Shown one piece after another: positions 15,303 to 24,760 of a DNA stretch of 55,234 nt (positions are counted from its first letter, which is position 1; each line of letters begins with the position of its first letter). The position numbers and the translations under genes were made by a program. Source of the stretch: Desulfomicrobium sp. UBA5193 (lineage in GTDB: Bacteria > Desulfobacterota > Desulfovibrionia > Desulfovibrionales > Desulfomicrobiaceae); contig DHWB01000010.1 in the NCBI GenBank assembly GCA_002412965.1, forward strand, positions 144,126 to 199,359, given 5' to 3'. Under the pieces are notes generated by a model. The model made no database searches. It was not told the origin of the DNA and was given only the letters and a program-made list of their open reading frames with translations.

Positions 15303-16265
15303 ATGGACGCATATTCCGATCATATCCCAGTCATGCTCGAAGAGGTCATGCACTGGATCGCGCCCAAGCCGGGTGGCGTTTACATGGACGCTACCCTGGG
15401 GCTTGGAGGACATTCGGCCAGACTCATGGAATTGACTGGAGGCCAGGCGCGGCTTTTGGGGCTGGACCGGGACGAGCAGGCCTTGGCGAGGGCTGGGGAG
15501 AGGCTCGCCTGTTACGGTGACAACGTTCAGTTGGCACACACCTCCTTCCAGCATTTCTTTCGGGTGGTGCGGGAAGCGGGTCTGGATCTGTTCGACGGGG
15601 TCATCGCGGATCTTGGCGTCTCTTCTTTGCAACTCGACAGCCCCGATCGCGGTTTTTCCTTTCTTCACGACGGTCCTCTTGACATGCGCATGGATCCTGG
15701 TTCAGGCGGTGAGCCCGCGTCGGGCATCGTCAACAACGCCTCCTACGAGCACCTGCGGCAACTCCTGTGGGACTACGGCGAGGAGCCCATGGCGGGGCGC
15801 ATTGCGCGGGCCATCATCAAGGCCAGGGAGACCGCTCGGATCGAGTCCACCCTGGAGCTGGCCCGCATCGTGGCCGCGGCCTATCCGGCCAAGCGACGGG
15901 CTCTGTCCCGCAACCATCCCGCGACCAAGACCTTTCAGGCCCTGCGGCTGGAAGTGAATCAGGAGTTGCGGGAGATTGAATTTTTTCTGGAGCGCATCGT
16001 CGATTATCTGCGCCCCGGAGCGCACATAGCCATCATCTCCTTTCATTCGCTGGAAGACCGCATCGTGAAGCGTGCCTTTCGCAAGGAGAGCACCGGCTGT
16101 CTGTGCCCTCGGGAATATCCCCTGTGCCAGTGCGGACATGAGAAAAAGCTCCGGCTTCCTTTTCGCAAGCCGCTCATTCCAGGAGAGGAAGAGATGCGCG
16201 CCAACAGCCGCAGCAGAAGCGCGAAACTGCGCGTGGCGGAGCGCGTAGCCGTGGAGGAGCGTTGA
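15303..16265 (+). CDS. rsmH: 16S rRNA m4C1402 methyltransferase RsmH (MraW)
   Basis: RsmH transfers a methyl group from S-adenosylmethionine to N4 of C1402 in 16S rRNA. The 320 residues are typical. Visible marks are HIPVML-type opening (HIPVMLEEVMHWI), the SAM-binding loop DATLGLGGHS (about residues 29-38), GVIADLGVSSLQLD, and the C-terminal ISFHSLEDRIVKRAF. The start has GGAGA upstream. The stop codon overlaps the TTG start of the next gene. Confidence 0.98.
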   Translation: MDAYSDHIPVMLEEVMHWIAPKPGGVYMDATLGLGGHSARLMELTGGQARLLGLDRDEQALARAGERLACYGDNVQLAHTSFQHFFRVVREAGLDLFDGVIADLGVSSLQLDSPDRGFSFLHDGPLDMRMDPGSGGEPASGIVNNASYEHLRQLLWDYGEEPMAGRIARAIIKARETARIESTLELARIVAAAYPAKRRALSRNHPATKTFQALRLEVNQELREIEFFLERIVDYLRPGAHIAIISFHSLEDRIVKRAFRKESTGCLCPREYPLCQCGHEKKLRLPFRKPLIPGEEEMRANSRSRSAKLRVAERVAVEER

Positions 16266-16537
16266 GCAACGCCGGTTCGGGATATCTGAGCGTGGGGCTC
16301 ATGTTCGTGGTGACCATCATCCTCGGGTTGGGGTTGGTCTGGGTCAACATCGAGCGGGTTGACCTCGCCTATGAGCTCAAAACCCTGGATCGTGAACTTC
16401 AGGAAAAGCAGGAACAGAATTCCAAATTGCAGGTCGAGCGGCATTACCTTCTGGCTCCGGCAACTCTGCGCGACAGGGCTGAAAAGGCGGGACTTCGTCC
16501 GCCGCGCAGAGACCAGATCCGCACCGTGCAGGAATAG
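16262..16537 (+). CDS. ftsL: Cell division protein FtsL-like
   Basis: This 91-residue bitopic membrane protein has a short cytoplasmic N terminus, one transmembrane helix (about residues 8-28) and a coiled-coil region (VDLAYELKTLDRELQEKQEQNSKLQVERHYL), then a VRPPRRDQ-type tail. Size, topology and position between rsmH and ftsI identify it as FtsL; sequence alone is too divergent to do so. It would join FtsQ and FtsB to activate FtsWI. The start is TTG at 16262, overlapping the rsmH stop as TTGA, with GGAGGAG just upstream. Confidence 0.88.
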   Translation: MSNAGSGYLSVGLMFVVTIILGLGLVWVNIERVDLAYELKTLDRELQEKQEQNSKLQVERHYLLAPATLRDRAEKAGLRPPRRDQIRTVQE

Positions 16538-16549
16538 GCAGGCAAAAGA

Positions 16550-18484
16550 GTGGCAAAATCCGGAAGCAAACCACCCAAGGACAGAAGCCGCGGCAAGATC
16601 ATATTTGCCGGGGTTCTTTTCGGTTTGGCGCTGATGGGGCTCTGGGCTCGCGCCTATTATGTGCAGGTGGTCAAGGGGCCGGAATATGCGAAGATGGCCA
16701 ACCGCCAGTATTGGGCCTCGGAAACGATTTCCGGCAAGCGTGGTGAAATTTTTGATCGCAACGGCCTTCTTTTGGCCAAATCCATCACGACCCCGTCGAT
16801 CTATGTACGCGTAAACGAAATCAAGGATCCATGGACTGTTTCTCAGCGTCTGGGCGCGATTTTGGGGCAGAATCCAAAGAGTATCCGGGAACTGATGGGC
16901 GCCAAGAAGCGCTTCGTGTGGGTGGCCCGGAAGATCAGCGACGCTCAGGCCCAGGCCGTCAAGGACGAGATGCTTCCCGGAGTGTATCTGGATGCCGAAA
17001 ATTCCCGGCAGTATCCTCAGGGGCAAATGGCCGGGCAGTTGCTCGGGTTCGTCAATATGGACGGTCAGGGCATCGAGGGCATGGAAAAAAGTTTCAACGA
17101 GATGCTGTCGCCGTCCTCCACCAAATACACGGTGCAGAAGGATGCCGCCGGCAACAGGATGTCTTCGCTGGAAAGCGGAGACAGAGCCTCTTTTGACGGT
17201 CAGAATCTGCGCTTGACCATAGACAGCCAGGTGCAGCTGGCTACGGAAGAGGCCCTGGAACGCAGCGTCATCAAGGCGCGCGGCAAGTCCGGCATGGCCC
17301 TGGTGGTCGAAGTGCCCACTGGCGATATTCTTGCCTGGGGGCATTATCCGCTTTTCAATCCCAACTCGGTCAAGAAAAACAACGGCGAGTGGAAAAATCG
17401 CATCGCCGTGGACATCTTTGAACCGGGATCGACCATGAAGCCCATCATGGTCGCGGCGGCACTGCAGGAAAAAGTCTGCACCCCGTCGACGGAGTTTTTC
17501 TGCGAAAACGGCAAATGGAGTGTGAGAGGACGCCGGGTCAAGGACACGCACAAATACGAGAACCTGACTGTAAGCAAGATCATCCGCTATTCCAGCAACA
17601 TCGGCGCGGCCAAGATCGGTTTGACGCTGGGGGCGTCCAAGTTCAGTCATTACCTGCAGGAGCTCGGTTTCGGGCGCCCGGTTGGGCTTCCGCTGCCCGG
17701 TGAGTCCGCCGGCTTGCTACATCCGGTCAAGCAGTGGAAGGAAGTCGAGTTGGCCAACATCTCCTTTGGTCAGGGCCTGGGCGTGACCATGCTGCAGATG
17801 GCCGAGGCGTATCTGTGCATCGCCAACGGCGGGGTCCGCCTGCCCATGCGTCTGCTGCACGAACCAGCAAGGCCTGTCGAGGGCAAGCGGGTCTTTGACG
17901 CGGATGTCGCCAAAATGGTCATGGCCATGCTTGAAGAGGTGGTTCAGGAAGACGGCACGGGCACGCAGGCCCGGATCGAAGGGGTGCGCGTCGCAGGCAA
18001 GACGGGCACTGCACAGAAGGCCAGCCCCACCGGCGGATACGGCGGGGAGTACGTGGCCTCTTTCATAGCCGTCTTCCCAGCCGACAACCCGCGCTATCTG
18101 GTCTGCATGATGGTCGATGAACCACAGGCCGGACATTACGGCGGCGTGCTGGTTGCGCCGGAAGTTCGCAACATCGGTGTCCAGCTGCTGACATCCTCGG
18201 GCATGCTGTCCGAACCGGTAGACAAGACCCATGTCGCCCAGGTCACGCCGGACCGATTCACGGCTCCGGTGCAGCGGGTGGAAAGCATACTCGTCGATCA
18301 GAACACCATGCCCAACCTTCAGGGCGCGACCGTGCGTCAGGCTCTGGAAGTCCTCGTGACCCACGGCATTGTGCCGATGGTCAGCGGGCAGGGCGTGATC
18401 ATCGAAAAGCAAAAACCTCTGCCGGGCGAAAAGTGGCCGGCGGACAAGAAGTGTCAGCTCTGGCTCGCGCATCAGCCCAGTTAG
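16550..18484 (+). CDS. ftsI: Penicillin-binding protein FtsI/PBP3 (septal transpeptidase) with PASTA domain
   Basis: FtsI is the class B penicillin-binding protein that cross-links septal peptidoglycan as partner of FtsW. The 644 residues comprise an N-terminal membrane anchor (about 18-38), a PBP dimerisation domain, the transpeptidase with SxxK at S294-K297, SSN at 348-350 and KTG at 484-486, and a C-terminal PASTA domain (about 583-644). PASTA is common in SpoVD/Gram-positive-type PBPs and in deltaproteobacterial FtsI, but absent from E. coli FtsI. The start is GTG at 16550, 12 bases after ftsL, with AGGCAGG upstream. Confidence 0.96.
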   Translation: MAKSGSKPPKDRSRGKIIFAGVLFGLALMGLWARAYYVQVVKGPEYAKMANRQYWASETISGKRGEIFDRNGLLLAKSITTPSIYVRVNEIKDPWTVSQRLGAILGQNPKSIRELMGAKKRFVWVARKISDAQAQAVKDEMLPGVYLDAENSRQYPQGQMAGQLLGFVNMDGQGIEGMEKSFNEMLSPSSTKYTVQKDAAGNRMSSLESGDRASFDGQNLRLTIDSQVQLATEEALERSVIKARGKSGMALVVEVPTGDILAWGHYPLFNPNSVKKNNGEWKNRIAVDIFEPGSTMKPIMVAAALQEKVCTPSTEFFCENGKWSVRGRRVKDTHKYENLTVSKIIRYSSNIGAAKIGLTLGASKFSHYLQELGFGRPVGLPLPGESAGLLHPVKQWKEVELANISFGQGLGVTMLQMAEAYLCIANGGVRLPMRLLHEPARPVEGKRVFDADVAKMVMAMLEEVVQEDGTGTQARIEGVRVAGKTGTAQKASPTGGYGGEYVASFIAVFPADNPRYLVCMMVDEPQAGHYGGVLVAPEVRNIGVQLLTSSGMLSEPVDKTHVAQVTPDRFTAPVQRVESILVDQNTMPNLQGATVRQALEVLVTHGIVPMVSGQGVIIEKQKPLPGEKWPADKKCQLWLAHQPS

Positions 18485-18492
18485 GAAATGAA

Positions 18493-19914
18493 ATGAAGCT
18501 TGAACTCGTACTTGAAATGCTCAGAAACGGAACAGGACTTCGTACCCATTCGGGTACGGTGCAGTCTGGCGACGTTTTTGTGGCCCTTTCGGGTACGCGG
18601 GTCGACGGGGCTCGGTTCATTGATGAGGCGGTGGCGCGCGGTGCCCGCGTGGTGGTCCATGCGCAAGGCGTGGCCGTGACGCGGCATGACGGAGTCTCCT
18701 ACCTGCCGGTGGACAGTCCCGCACGCGTTCTTGGCGTGATGGCTCGCGCCGCATGCGGGACCGAAGCGCATTTGCCCAAAGTTATCGGCGTGACCGGCAC
18801 CAATGGCAAGACGACAACGGCGCACCTGATTCATTTCATGCTCAGCCGGAACGGATTTTCAACCGGGCTGATCGGTACCGTGCATTGCTCCTGGCCCGGT
18901 GTGGATATTCCCGCGACCATGACCACCCCGGATTGCCTGAGCCTGCACCAGCTGGTCGGTCGCATGACCAAAGACGGTGTGGAGTGTCTGGCCATGGAGG
19001 TTTCCTCCCATGCCCTGGATCAGGAACGCATGGCCGGTTTACCCGTGGAAGTGGGCGTGTTTTCGAATCTGACTCAGGATCACCTCGATTACCACGGTGA
19101 CATGGAGCGGTATTTTGCAGCCAAGGCGCGCCTGTTTCTCGACGACCAGACGCGTTGCGCCAAGGGCGCCGTCAACGTGGACGATGAATACGGCCAAAGG
19201 CTCAAAGAGCTGCGTCCCGACCTGCTTGGTTTTGGAATCGATGCGCAAGACGCTGAGCTGCGGGCTGAGATTGTTTCTTCCGGGACATGGGGCATGCAGC
19301 TGACGATCAGCCATGGCGACGCGCGTTGGGAACTAGGGACCACGATGGTGGGCCGGCACAATGCATACAATCTGCTTGCCTCCCTGGGCGCTGGCCTGCT
19401 GCTTGGACTCAACCCGGAGCAGATGGATTGCCTTGGACAGACAAACGGCGCTCCGGGTCGTCTGGAACGAGTGCCCAACACGCGGGGGCTCGACATTTTT
19501 ATCGACTATGCCCACACCCCCGACGCTTTGGAAAAGGTTTCCTTGGCGTTGAAATCAATGGGTTTTAGCCGCCTGATCACGGTTTTCGGCTGTGGCGGGG
19601 ACCGTGACGCAAGCAAGCGTCCGCTCATGGGGCAGGCCGTGGCCCGCCACTGCGACGTGGCCGTGCTGACCTCGGACAATCCTCGGACCGAAGACCCCGA
19701 GTCCATCCTGGATCAGGTCGAGCCCGGTCTGGTCAGTGCAAGACAGGTGCTGCGCGAAGTCGATCGGCGCAAGGCCATCGCCTTGGCCGTGAGCGTCATG
19801 CGCTCCGGTGACGCGCTGCTCATCGCGGGCAAAGGGCATGAAGATTATCAGATTATCGGAATGGAAAAACGCCATTTTTCAGATTTCGAAGTCGTGCGGG
19901 AGTGTCTGTCATGA
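18493..19914 (+). CDS. murE: UDP-MurNAc-tripeptide synthetase MurE
   Basis: MurE adds the third residue of the stem peptide to UDP-MurNAc-L-Ala-D-Glu in the cytoplasm using ATP. The 473 residues include the ATP loop GVTGTNGKTTTAH, the SSHALDQ segment, and DNPRTEDP, whose DNPR motif is the mark of meso-diaminopimelate-specific enzymes. The start is the ATG at 18493 (MKLELVLEML), 8 bases after the ftsI stop with AGGA upstream; a longer frame from 18433 would overlap ftsI. The stop overlaps murF by four bases. Confidence 0.97.
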   Translation: MKLELVLEMLRNGTGLRTHSGTVQSGDVFVALSGTRVDGARFIDEAVARGARVVVHAQGVAVTRHDGVSYLPVDSPARVLGVMARAACGTEAHLPKVIGVTGTNGKTTTAHLIHFMLSRNGFSTGLIGTVHCSWPGVDIPATMTTPDCLSLHQLVGRMTKDGVECLAMEVSSHALDQERMAGLPVEVGVFSNLTQDHLDYHGDMERYFAAKARLFLDDQTRCAKGAVNVDDEYGQRLKELRPDLLGFGIDAQDAELRAEIVSSGTWGMQLTISHGDARWELGTTMVGRHNAYNLLASLGAGLLLGLNPEQMDCLGQTNGAPGRLERVPNTRGLDIFIDYAHTPDALEKVSLALKSMGFSRLITVFGCGGDRDASKRPLMGQAVARHCDVAVLTSDNPRTEDPESILDQVEPGLVSARQVLREVDRRKAIALAVSVMRSGDALLIAGKGHEDYQIIGMEKRHFSDFEVVRECLS

Positions 19915-21269
19915 GAATGACTCTGCAGGACATCGCCGCTGCCATGGGCGCAAGCGTTGATCAGGACCGGCAGCGGATGGTGGAGACGGTCCGCATCGAC
20001 AGCCGGATCGTGCGCGCCGGAGAACTTTTCTTCTGCATCGTCGGCCAGAAGCTCGACGGGCACGAATTTGCGAAGCAGGCCGTTGACAACGGAGCCTGCG
20101 CCGTGGTGGCGAGCGCTCCGCTTGAGTTGCCCGTTCCCGTGCTGCTCGTGCGGGACACGACCTTGGCGCTGGGCAATCTGGCCAGGATGTGGCGTGAGCG
20201 CGCCTGCGCCCGCGTCATCGGAGTCAGCGGTTCGGCAGGCAAGACTACAGTAAAAGAGATGCTGGCCCAGGTCCTGTCCGAAGCCGGCACGACAGCGAAG
20301 AATTTTCGCAACCTGAACAACCAGATCGGCCTGCCTCTGTCCATCCTGGAGATGAGCGGCGACGAGGATTTCTGGGTTCTGGAGCTTGGCATCAGCCGCC
20401 CCGGAGACATGGACGAGCTCGGATACATACTGGCCCCGGACGCGGCGCTTCTGGTCAACATCGGGGCCTGCCACCTGGAAGGCCTCGGTAGCCTGGCCGG
20501 AGTGGCCGCCCAAAAGAGCATAATGCTGGATCACGTAAAGCCAGGCGGTTTTGCCTGCATAAATTCGGATTATCCTCTTTTAATGGAAGAGAGCGCGAAA
20601 CGTTCCCTGCGAAGGGTCACATTTTCCGGCGCGGGGGCACAGGCGGACTATTCCTGTCTTGCGCAGGAAGTCGGCGAAAAGGGCATTGTTTATACCCTGC
20701 GCGCCAAAGGCAGCGAGGTTCGGTTCAACGTTTCGGCCAATGTGCACGTGTCCGAGAACGTGGCGGCAGTGACCGCCATGGCCATGGAGCTGGGATTGTC
20801 GGCGCAGGTCGTTGAAGCGGGCCTGGCCGCATACAGCCCCGTGGCGCAGCGTTTTGTGCAGAGCCGGGTCGGGACATGGATTTTCATCGACGACACGTAC
20901 AACGCGAACCCCGTCTCCATGGCCCGTTCCATCAATGAGGCATCGCGTCTGGCCAAAGGCAAGCGCCTGGTGCTGGTCCTGGCCGACATGCGTGAACTGG
21001 GCGAAGAGAGCGGGCGGGCTCACCTCGAATTGGGGCAGCTCGTCGCCGCATCCGGCGCCTCGCATTGTTTTTTTCATGGCAAGCACGCTACGGATGTGCA
21101 CGCCGGACTGGCCGGTTTCGACGGTAAATTTCTGCCCGTGAACGGGCCTGAGGAAGTTCAGCAGACGATGAACGCCCTGCGCGGTGAATCGGGTGTGATG
21201 CTCTTCAAGGGCTCACGCGGTTGTAAAATGGAACAGTATTATTCTTTCCTGGAGAGGAACTGGGCGTGA
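19911..21269 (+). CDS. murF: UDP-MurNAc-tripeptide:D-Ala-D-Ala ligase MurF
   Basis: MurF adds D-alanyl-D-alanine to complete the UDP-MurNAc-pentapeptide. The 452 residues have the N-terminal uridine-binding part (VRIDSRIVRAGELFFCI), the ATP loop GVSGSAGKTTVKEML and the family motif DDTYNANPVSM. The chosen start, ATG at 19911, overlaps the murE stop (ATGA); the GTG at 19902 is also possible. The end overlaps mraY as GTGA. Confidence 0.97.
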   Translation: MRMTLQDIAAAMGASVDQDRQRMVETVRIDSRIVRAGELFFCIVGQKLDGHEFAKQAVDNGACAVVASAPLELPVPVLLVRDTTLALGNLARMWRERACARVIGVSGSAGKTTVKEMLAQVLSEAGTTAKNFRNLNNQIGLPLSILEMSGDEDFWVLELGISRPGDMDELGYILAPDAALLVNIGACHLEGLGSLAGVAAQKSIMLDHVKPGGFACINSDYPLLMEESAKRSLRRVTFSGAGAQADYSCLAQEVGEKGIVYTLRAKGSEVRFNVSANVHVSENVAAVTAMAMELGLSAQVVEAGLAAYSPVAQRFVQSRVGTWIFIDDTYNANPVSMARSINEASRLAKGKRLVLVLADMRELGEESGRAHLELGQLVAASGASHCFFHGKHATDVHAGLAGFDGKFLPVNGPEEVQQTMNALRGESGVMLFKGSRGCKMEQYYSFLERNWA

Positions 21270-22342
21270 TCTATCATCTGTTGTACCCCTTAAGCGATCA
21301 AGTCAGCATGCTGAATGTCTTTCGCTATATTACATTCCGCTCGATCTATGCCATGCTGACGGCGCTTATCCTGTCCATCATCATTGGACCGATCTTCATC
21401 AGATGGTTGCGCAAGCTGAAATTTGGTCAATACATCAAGGAGGGCGGCCCGGATCATCAGGCAAAGAGTGGCACTCCGACCATGGGCGGATTACTGTTCG
21501 GGTTTTGCATGCTGTTCAGCACATTTTTGTGGAGTGATTTGACCAACAAATACGTGTGGCTGACGGTCATGGTTTTTGTCGGGTTCGGGGCCGTGGGCTT
21601 TGTCGACGATTACATAAAGGTGGTGCGCAAGCACAATGACGGCCTCTCAGCCAAGGTCAAGCTGATTGGACAGCTGGTCGTCGCTCTTGGCGCGGTGTCT
21701 TTGCTGGTGTCATTCCCGGAATATTCCACCAGACTCATGGTGCCGTTTTTCAAGAATTTCAATCCGGATCTGACCTGGTTCTACGTGCCGTTCGGGATCT
21801 TCGTGATGATTGGCGCCTCCAACGGCGTAAACCTTACGGACGGCCTGGATGGGCTGGCCATCGGGCCGGCGGTTGTTTCAGCCGGGTGTTTCGCTCTCTT
21901 CGTGTACGTGGCGGGGCATGTGAACCTCGCGAATTACCTGCAGGTTTCCTACATCGCCGGGGTCGGCGAGGTGACGGTCATCTGCGGCGCCATGATCGGT
22001 GCGGGCCTTGGGTTTCTGTGGTTCAACGCCTTTCCGGCCCAGGTTTTCATGGGCGACGTGGGCAGCCTGAGCATCGGCGGAACCTTGGGGTTCATCGCCA
22101 TCCTCTGCAAGCAGGAGCTTTTGCTGGTGGTCGTGGGCGGTCTCTTTGTGGTCGAAACGCTGTCGGTCATCCTGCAGGTCGGCTACTTCAAGGTCAGCGG
22201 GGGCAAACGAATTTTCCGCATGGCGCCCCTGCACCATCATTTTGAGAAGAAAGGCATTCACGAGTCGAAAATCATCATCCGTTTCTGGATCCTCTCGCTC
22301 TTGTTGGCGGTCATGGCTCTGGGAACACTCAAACTGCGGTAG
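21266..22342 (+). CDS. mraY: Phospho-MurNAc-pentapeptide translocase MraY
   Basis: MraY transfers phospho-MurNAc-pentapeptide from UDP to undecaprenyl phosphate, forming lipid I at the inner face of the membrane. The 358-residue protein has about ten helices and the catalytic motifs VDDYIKV, GVNLTDGLDGLA and FMGDVGSL, plus the HHHFEKKGIHESK loop. The start is GTG at 21266 within the GTGA overlap with murF. murD follows after 7 bases. Confidence 0.98.
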   Translation: MIYHLLYPLSDQVSMLNVFRYITFRSIYAMLTALILSIIIGPIFIRWLRKLKFGQYIKEGGPDHQAKSGTPTMGGLLFGFCMLFSTFLWSDLTNKYVWLTVMVFVGFGAVGFVDDYIKVVRKHNDGLSAKVKLIGQLVVALGAVSLLVSFPEYSTRLMVPFFKNFNPDLTWFYVPFGIFVMIGASNGVNLTDGLDGLAIGPAVVSAGCFALFVYVAGHVNLANYLQVSYIAGVGEVTVICGAMIGAGLGFLWFNAFPAQVFMGDVGSLSIGGTLGFIAILCKQELLLVVVGGLFVVETLSVILQVGYFKVSGGKRIFRMAPLHHHFEKKGIHESKIIIRFWILSLLLAVMALGTLKLR

Positions 22343-22349
22343 GTTGCAC

Positions 22350-23642
22350 ATGCGCGAATTCATCCATGGCGATCAGCTTCGCGGACACAAGGCCGTCGTG
22401 CTGGGTGCGGGCACTTCCGGTGTCGCGGCGGCGCGGTTATTGGTCCGCCTGGGTGCTTCGGTGCGTTTGCTGGAAAAGAACGAGGTCAGCGCGGCCGCTG
22501 TTCCGGGTGATCAGGGTTTTGAAGTGCATGGCGGCGAGCACAAGCCCGAACATTTTGCCGGAGCCGATCTGATCGTACTCAGTCCGGGCATCGCCCGCGT
22601 GAAGATCGCACACCTCCTGCCCCCGCAGGTGCAGGTGGTCTCGGAACTGGAGTTGGCCAGCTGGTTCGTGTCCGAGCCCATCATCGCCGTGACCGGAACA
22701 AATGGAAAAACCACGACCACGACGCTCATCAGCCGCATCCTCGAGCACAACGGCAAGCGGGTCTTCACCGGCGGCAACATCGGCACGCCCTTGAGCGAGT
22801 ATCTGCTGGGCACGGAACAGGCGGACATTCTCGTGCTCGAAGTGTCGAGTTTTCAGCTTCAGAATTCCCCGTCGTTTCACCCACGGGTGGGCGTGCTGCT
22901 CAATTTTTCGGCCAATCATCTCGACTATCACGAGACCATGGAAGAGTATCTGCAGGCCAAGCTCTCCATGTTCGCCCACATGGAGGCCCCGGATCTGGCC
23001 GTCGTGCCGCTGTCGATGAAGAATGAACTCGAAGCAGGGAATTTCACCCGCGCCAAGCGCGTCTATTTCGTGGCCAGCAAGCGTTTTGAATGTTCCGGAC
23101 TGCCCGGTGAGCATAACCGTGAGAACATGGAGGCCGCATATCTGGCCTGCCGTTATTTCGGTCTTGACGAGGAGGAAGTGCGCCAGGGAATCGAAGGCTT
23201 TTCCTCTCTGCCCCACCGCTTCGAGGCCGTGGCAGAGCATAAGGGGATCGTGTTCATCGACGATTCGAAATCCACGACTGTCGACTCCACGATCGCCGCG
23301 CTCAAGAGTCAGGACCGTCCCGTGCGCCTCCTGGCTGGCGGCGTGTTCAAAGGCGGGGATCTGGCCGCCGTGCTGCCGCTGCTGCGCGAGCGGGTTCGCG
23401 GCGTGTATCTTTTCGGGCGGTCGAGGGAGATCTTCGAGGCGGCCTGGAACGAGAGCGGAAAGGAGATCAGCTGGGACGCGACCCTGGAAGAGGCCGTGTT
23501 CCGGGCCGCATCCGATGCGCGCAGCGGAGAATGCGTGCTGCTGTCTCCGGCTACGGCCAGCTTTGATCTCTTCGCCAACTACAAGGAGCGGGGCAAGACC
23601 TTCCAGCGCGCAGTGCGCGACTGGGTGGAGGGAACGGCATGA
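22350..23642 (+). CDS. murD: UDP-MurNAc-L-Ala:D-Glu ligase MurD
   Basis: MurD adds D-glutamate to UDP-MurNAc-L-alanine. The 430 residues begin with a dinucleotide-type loop (VVLGAGTSGVAAAR), then the ATP loop AVTGTNGKTTTTTLI, the ANHLDYH motif and the C-terminal LSPATASFDLFANYKERG. The start chosen is ATG at 22350 (MREFIHG) behind AGG; the open frame continues upstream into mraY but that part is a shadow. It overlaps ftsW by four bases. Confidence 0.97.
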   Translation: MREFIHGDQLRGHKAVVLGAGTSGVAAARLLVRLGASVRLLEKNEVSAAAVPGDQGFEVHGGEHKPEHFAGADLIVLSPGIARVKIAHLLPPQVQVVSELELASWFVSEPIIAVTGTNGKTTTTTLISRILEHNGKRVFTGGNIGTPLSEYLLGTEQADILVLEVSSFQLQNSPSFHPRVGVLLNFSANHLDYHETMEEYLQAKLSMFAHMEAPDLAVVPLSMKNELEAGNFTRAKRVYFVASKRFECSGLPGEHNRENMEAAYLACRYFGLDEEEVRQGIEGFSSLPHRFEAVAEHKGIVFIDDSKSTTVDSTIAALKSQDRPVRLLAGGVFKGGDLAAVLPLLRERVRGVYLFGRSREIFEAAWNESGKEISWDATLEEAVFRAASDARSGECVLLSPATASFDLFANYKERGKTFQRAVRDWVEGTA

Positions 23643-24760
23643 AGATCACGCAGCGCGAAGCAGCCCGTCAGCTCATGAGCTTTGACGTGGTCCTCCTCGG
23701 AGCGATCATCTGTCTGGCCTCCCTGGGACTGATCATGGTCATGAGCGCAAGCGGAATCATGGCGGAGAAGGTTTATGGCGACAAGTATGCCCTGTTCTGG
23801 AAGCAGGTCCTGTACATGATCGTCGGCTGTGGTGTGTTGCTCTTCGCGGCCCGCTCGAACATGAATTTTTTCTATCGCAACACCTATGTCTGGCTTCTGG
23901 TTGCCGCAGGCCTCCTGATCCTGACGGTGTTTTCGCCCTTCTCGACGACGGCGGGCGGAGCTAGCCGCTGGCTGCGGCTGGGACCATTTTCGATCCAGCC
24001 GCTGGAAGCGGCGAAGATCGCGCTGGTCTTTTATCTGTCCTATTTTTTCGCCAACAAGCAGGAACTGGTCAAGACGTTCAGCGTGGGATTCCTGCCGCCC
24101 ATCATCATGACGGGGGGGCTGTGTTTTCTCCTCCTCCTGCAGCCTGATTTCGGCGGTGCGGTGTTTTTGGCGGGTCTTCTTTTCCTGATGTGCCTTGTCG
24201 GCGGAACACGGATCATTTTTCTCGGCTCGGCCATCATGCTCGCCCTGGTCTCGGCGACGCTTCTGGTAGTCAACTCTCCGTACCGCTTCAGGCGTGTTTT
24301 TTCGTTTCTCGATCCGTTCCAGGATGCTCAGAATTCGGGGTACCAGCTTGTGCAGTCCCTTTATGGACTGGGCTCCGGTGGATGGCTGGGGCAAGGCCTC
24401 GGCGAAGGCAAGCAGAAGCTTTTTTTCCTGCCCGAGGCCCACAATGACTTCATCATGTCCGTGGTCGGGGAAGAACTCGGGTTCGTCGGGATCTCGCTGA
24501 TCGTCATCCTGTTTGGGGTGGTGTTGTGGCGGATCGTCATGATCAGCATCCGTCAGGATTCCATGCACGATCGCATTACGGCCTTCGGCATGGGCGCCAT
24601 CCTGATCATTGGCGGCATTCTGAACATGGGCGTGGTCATGGGCGCGATCCCGCCCAAGGGTGTGCCCATGCCCTTTATCAGCTACGGCGGCAGCCATCTG
24701 GTTTCCGGATTCTTTTGCGCCGGAGTGCTCCTCAACCTCTCACGCAAGGCCAAGGCATGA
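23639..24760 (+). CDS. ftsW: Septal peptidoglycan glycosyltransferase FtsW (SEDS family)
   Basis: FtsW is the SEDS-family polymerase that builds septal glycan strands from lipid II with FtsI. The 373 residues form about ten transmembrane helices with GGASRWLRLGPFSIQPLEAAKIA, the AHNDFIMSVVGEELGF segment that contains the catalytic region of the family, and PPKGVPMPFISYGGSHLV near the end. It overlaps murD and murG by four bases each. Confidence 0.97.
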   Translation: MKITQREAARQLMSFDVVLLGAIICLASLGLIMVMSASGIMAEKVYGDKYALFWKQVLYMIVGCGVLLFAARSNMNFFYRNTYVWLLVAAGLLILTVFSPFSTTAGGASRWLRLGPFSIQPLEAAKIALVFYLSYFFANKQELVKTFSVGFLPPIIMTGGLCFLLLLQPDFGGAVFLAGLLFLMCLVGGTRIIFLGSAIMLALVSATLLVVNSPYRFRRVFSFLDPFQDAQNSGYQLVQSLYGLGSGGWLGQGLGEGKQKLFFLPEAHNDFIMSVVGEELGFVGISLIVILFGVVLWRIVMISIRQDSMHDRITAFGMGAILIIGGILNMGVVMGAIPPKGVPMPFISYGGSHLVSGFFCAGVLLNLSRKAKA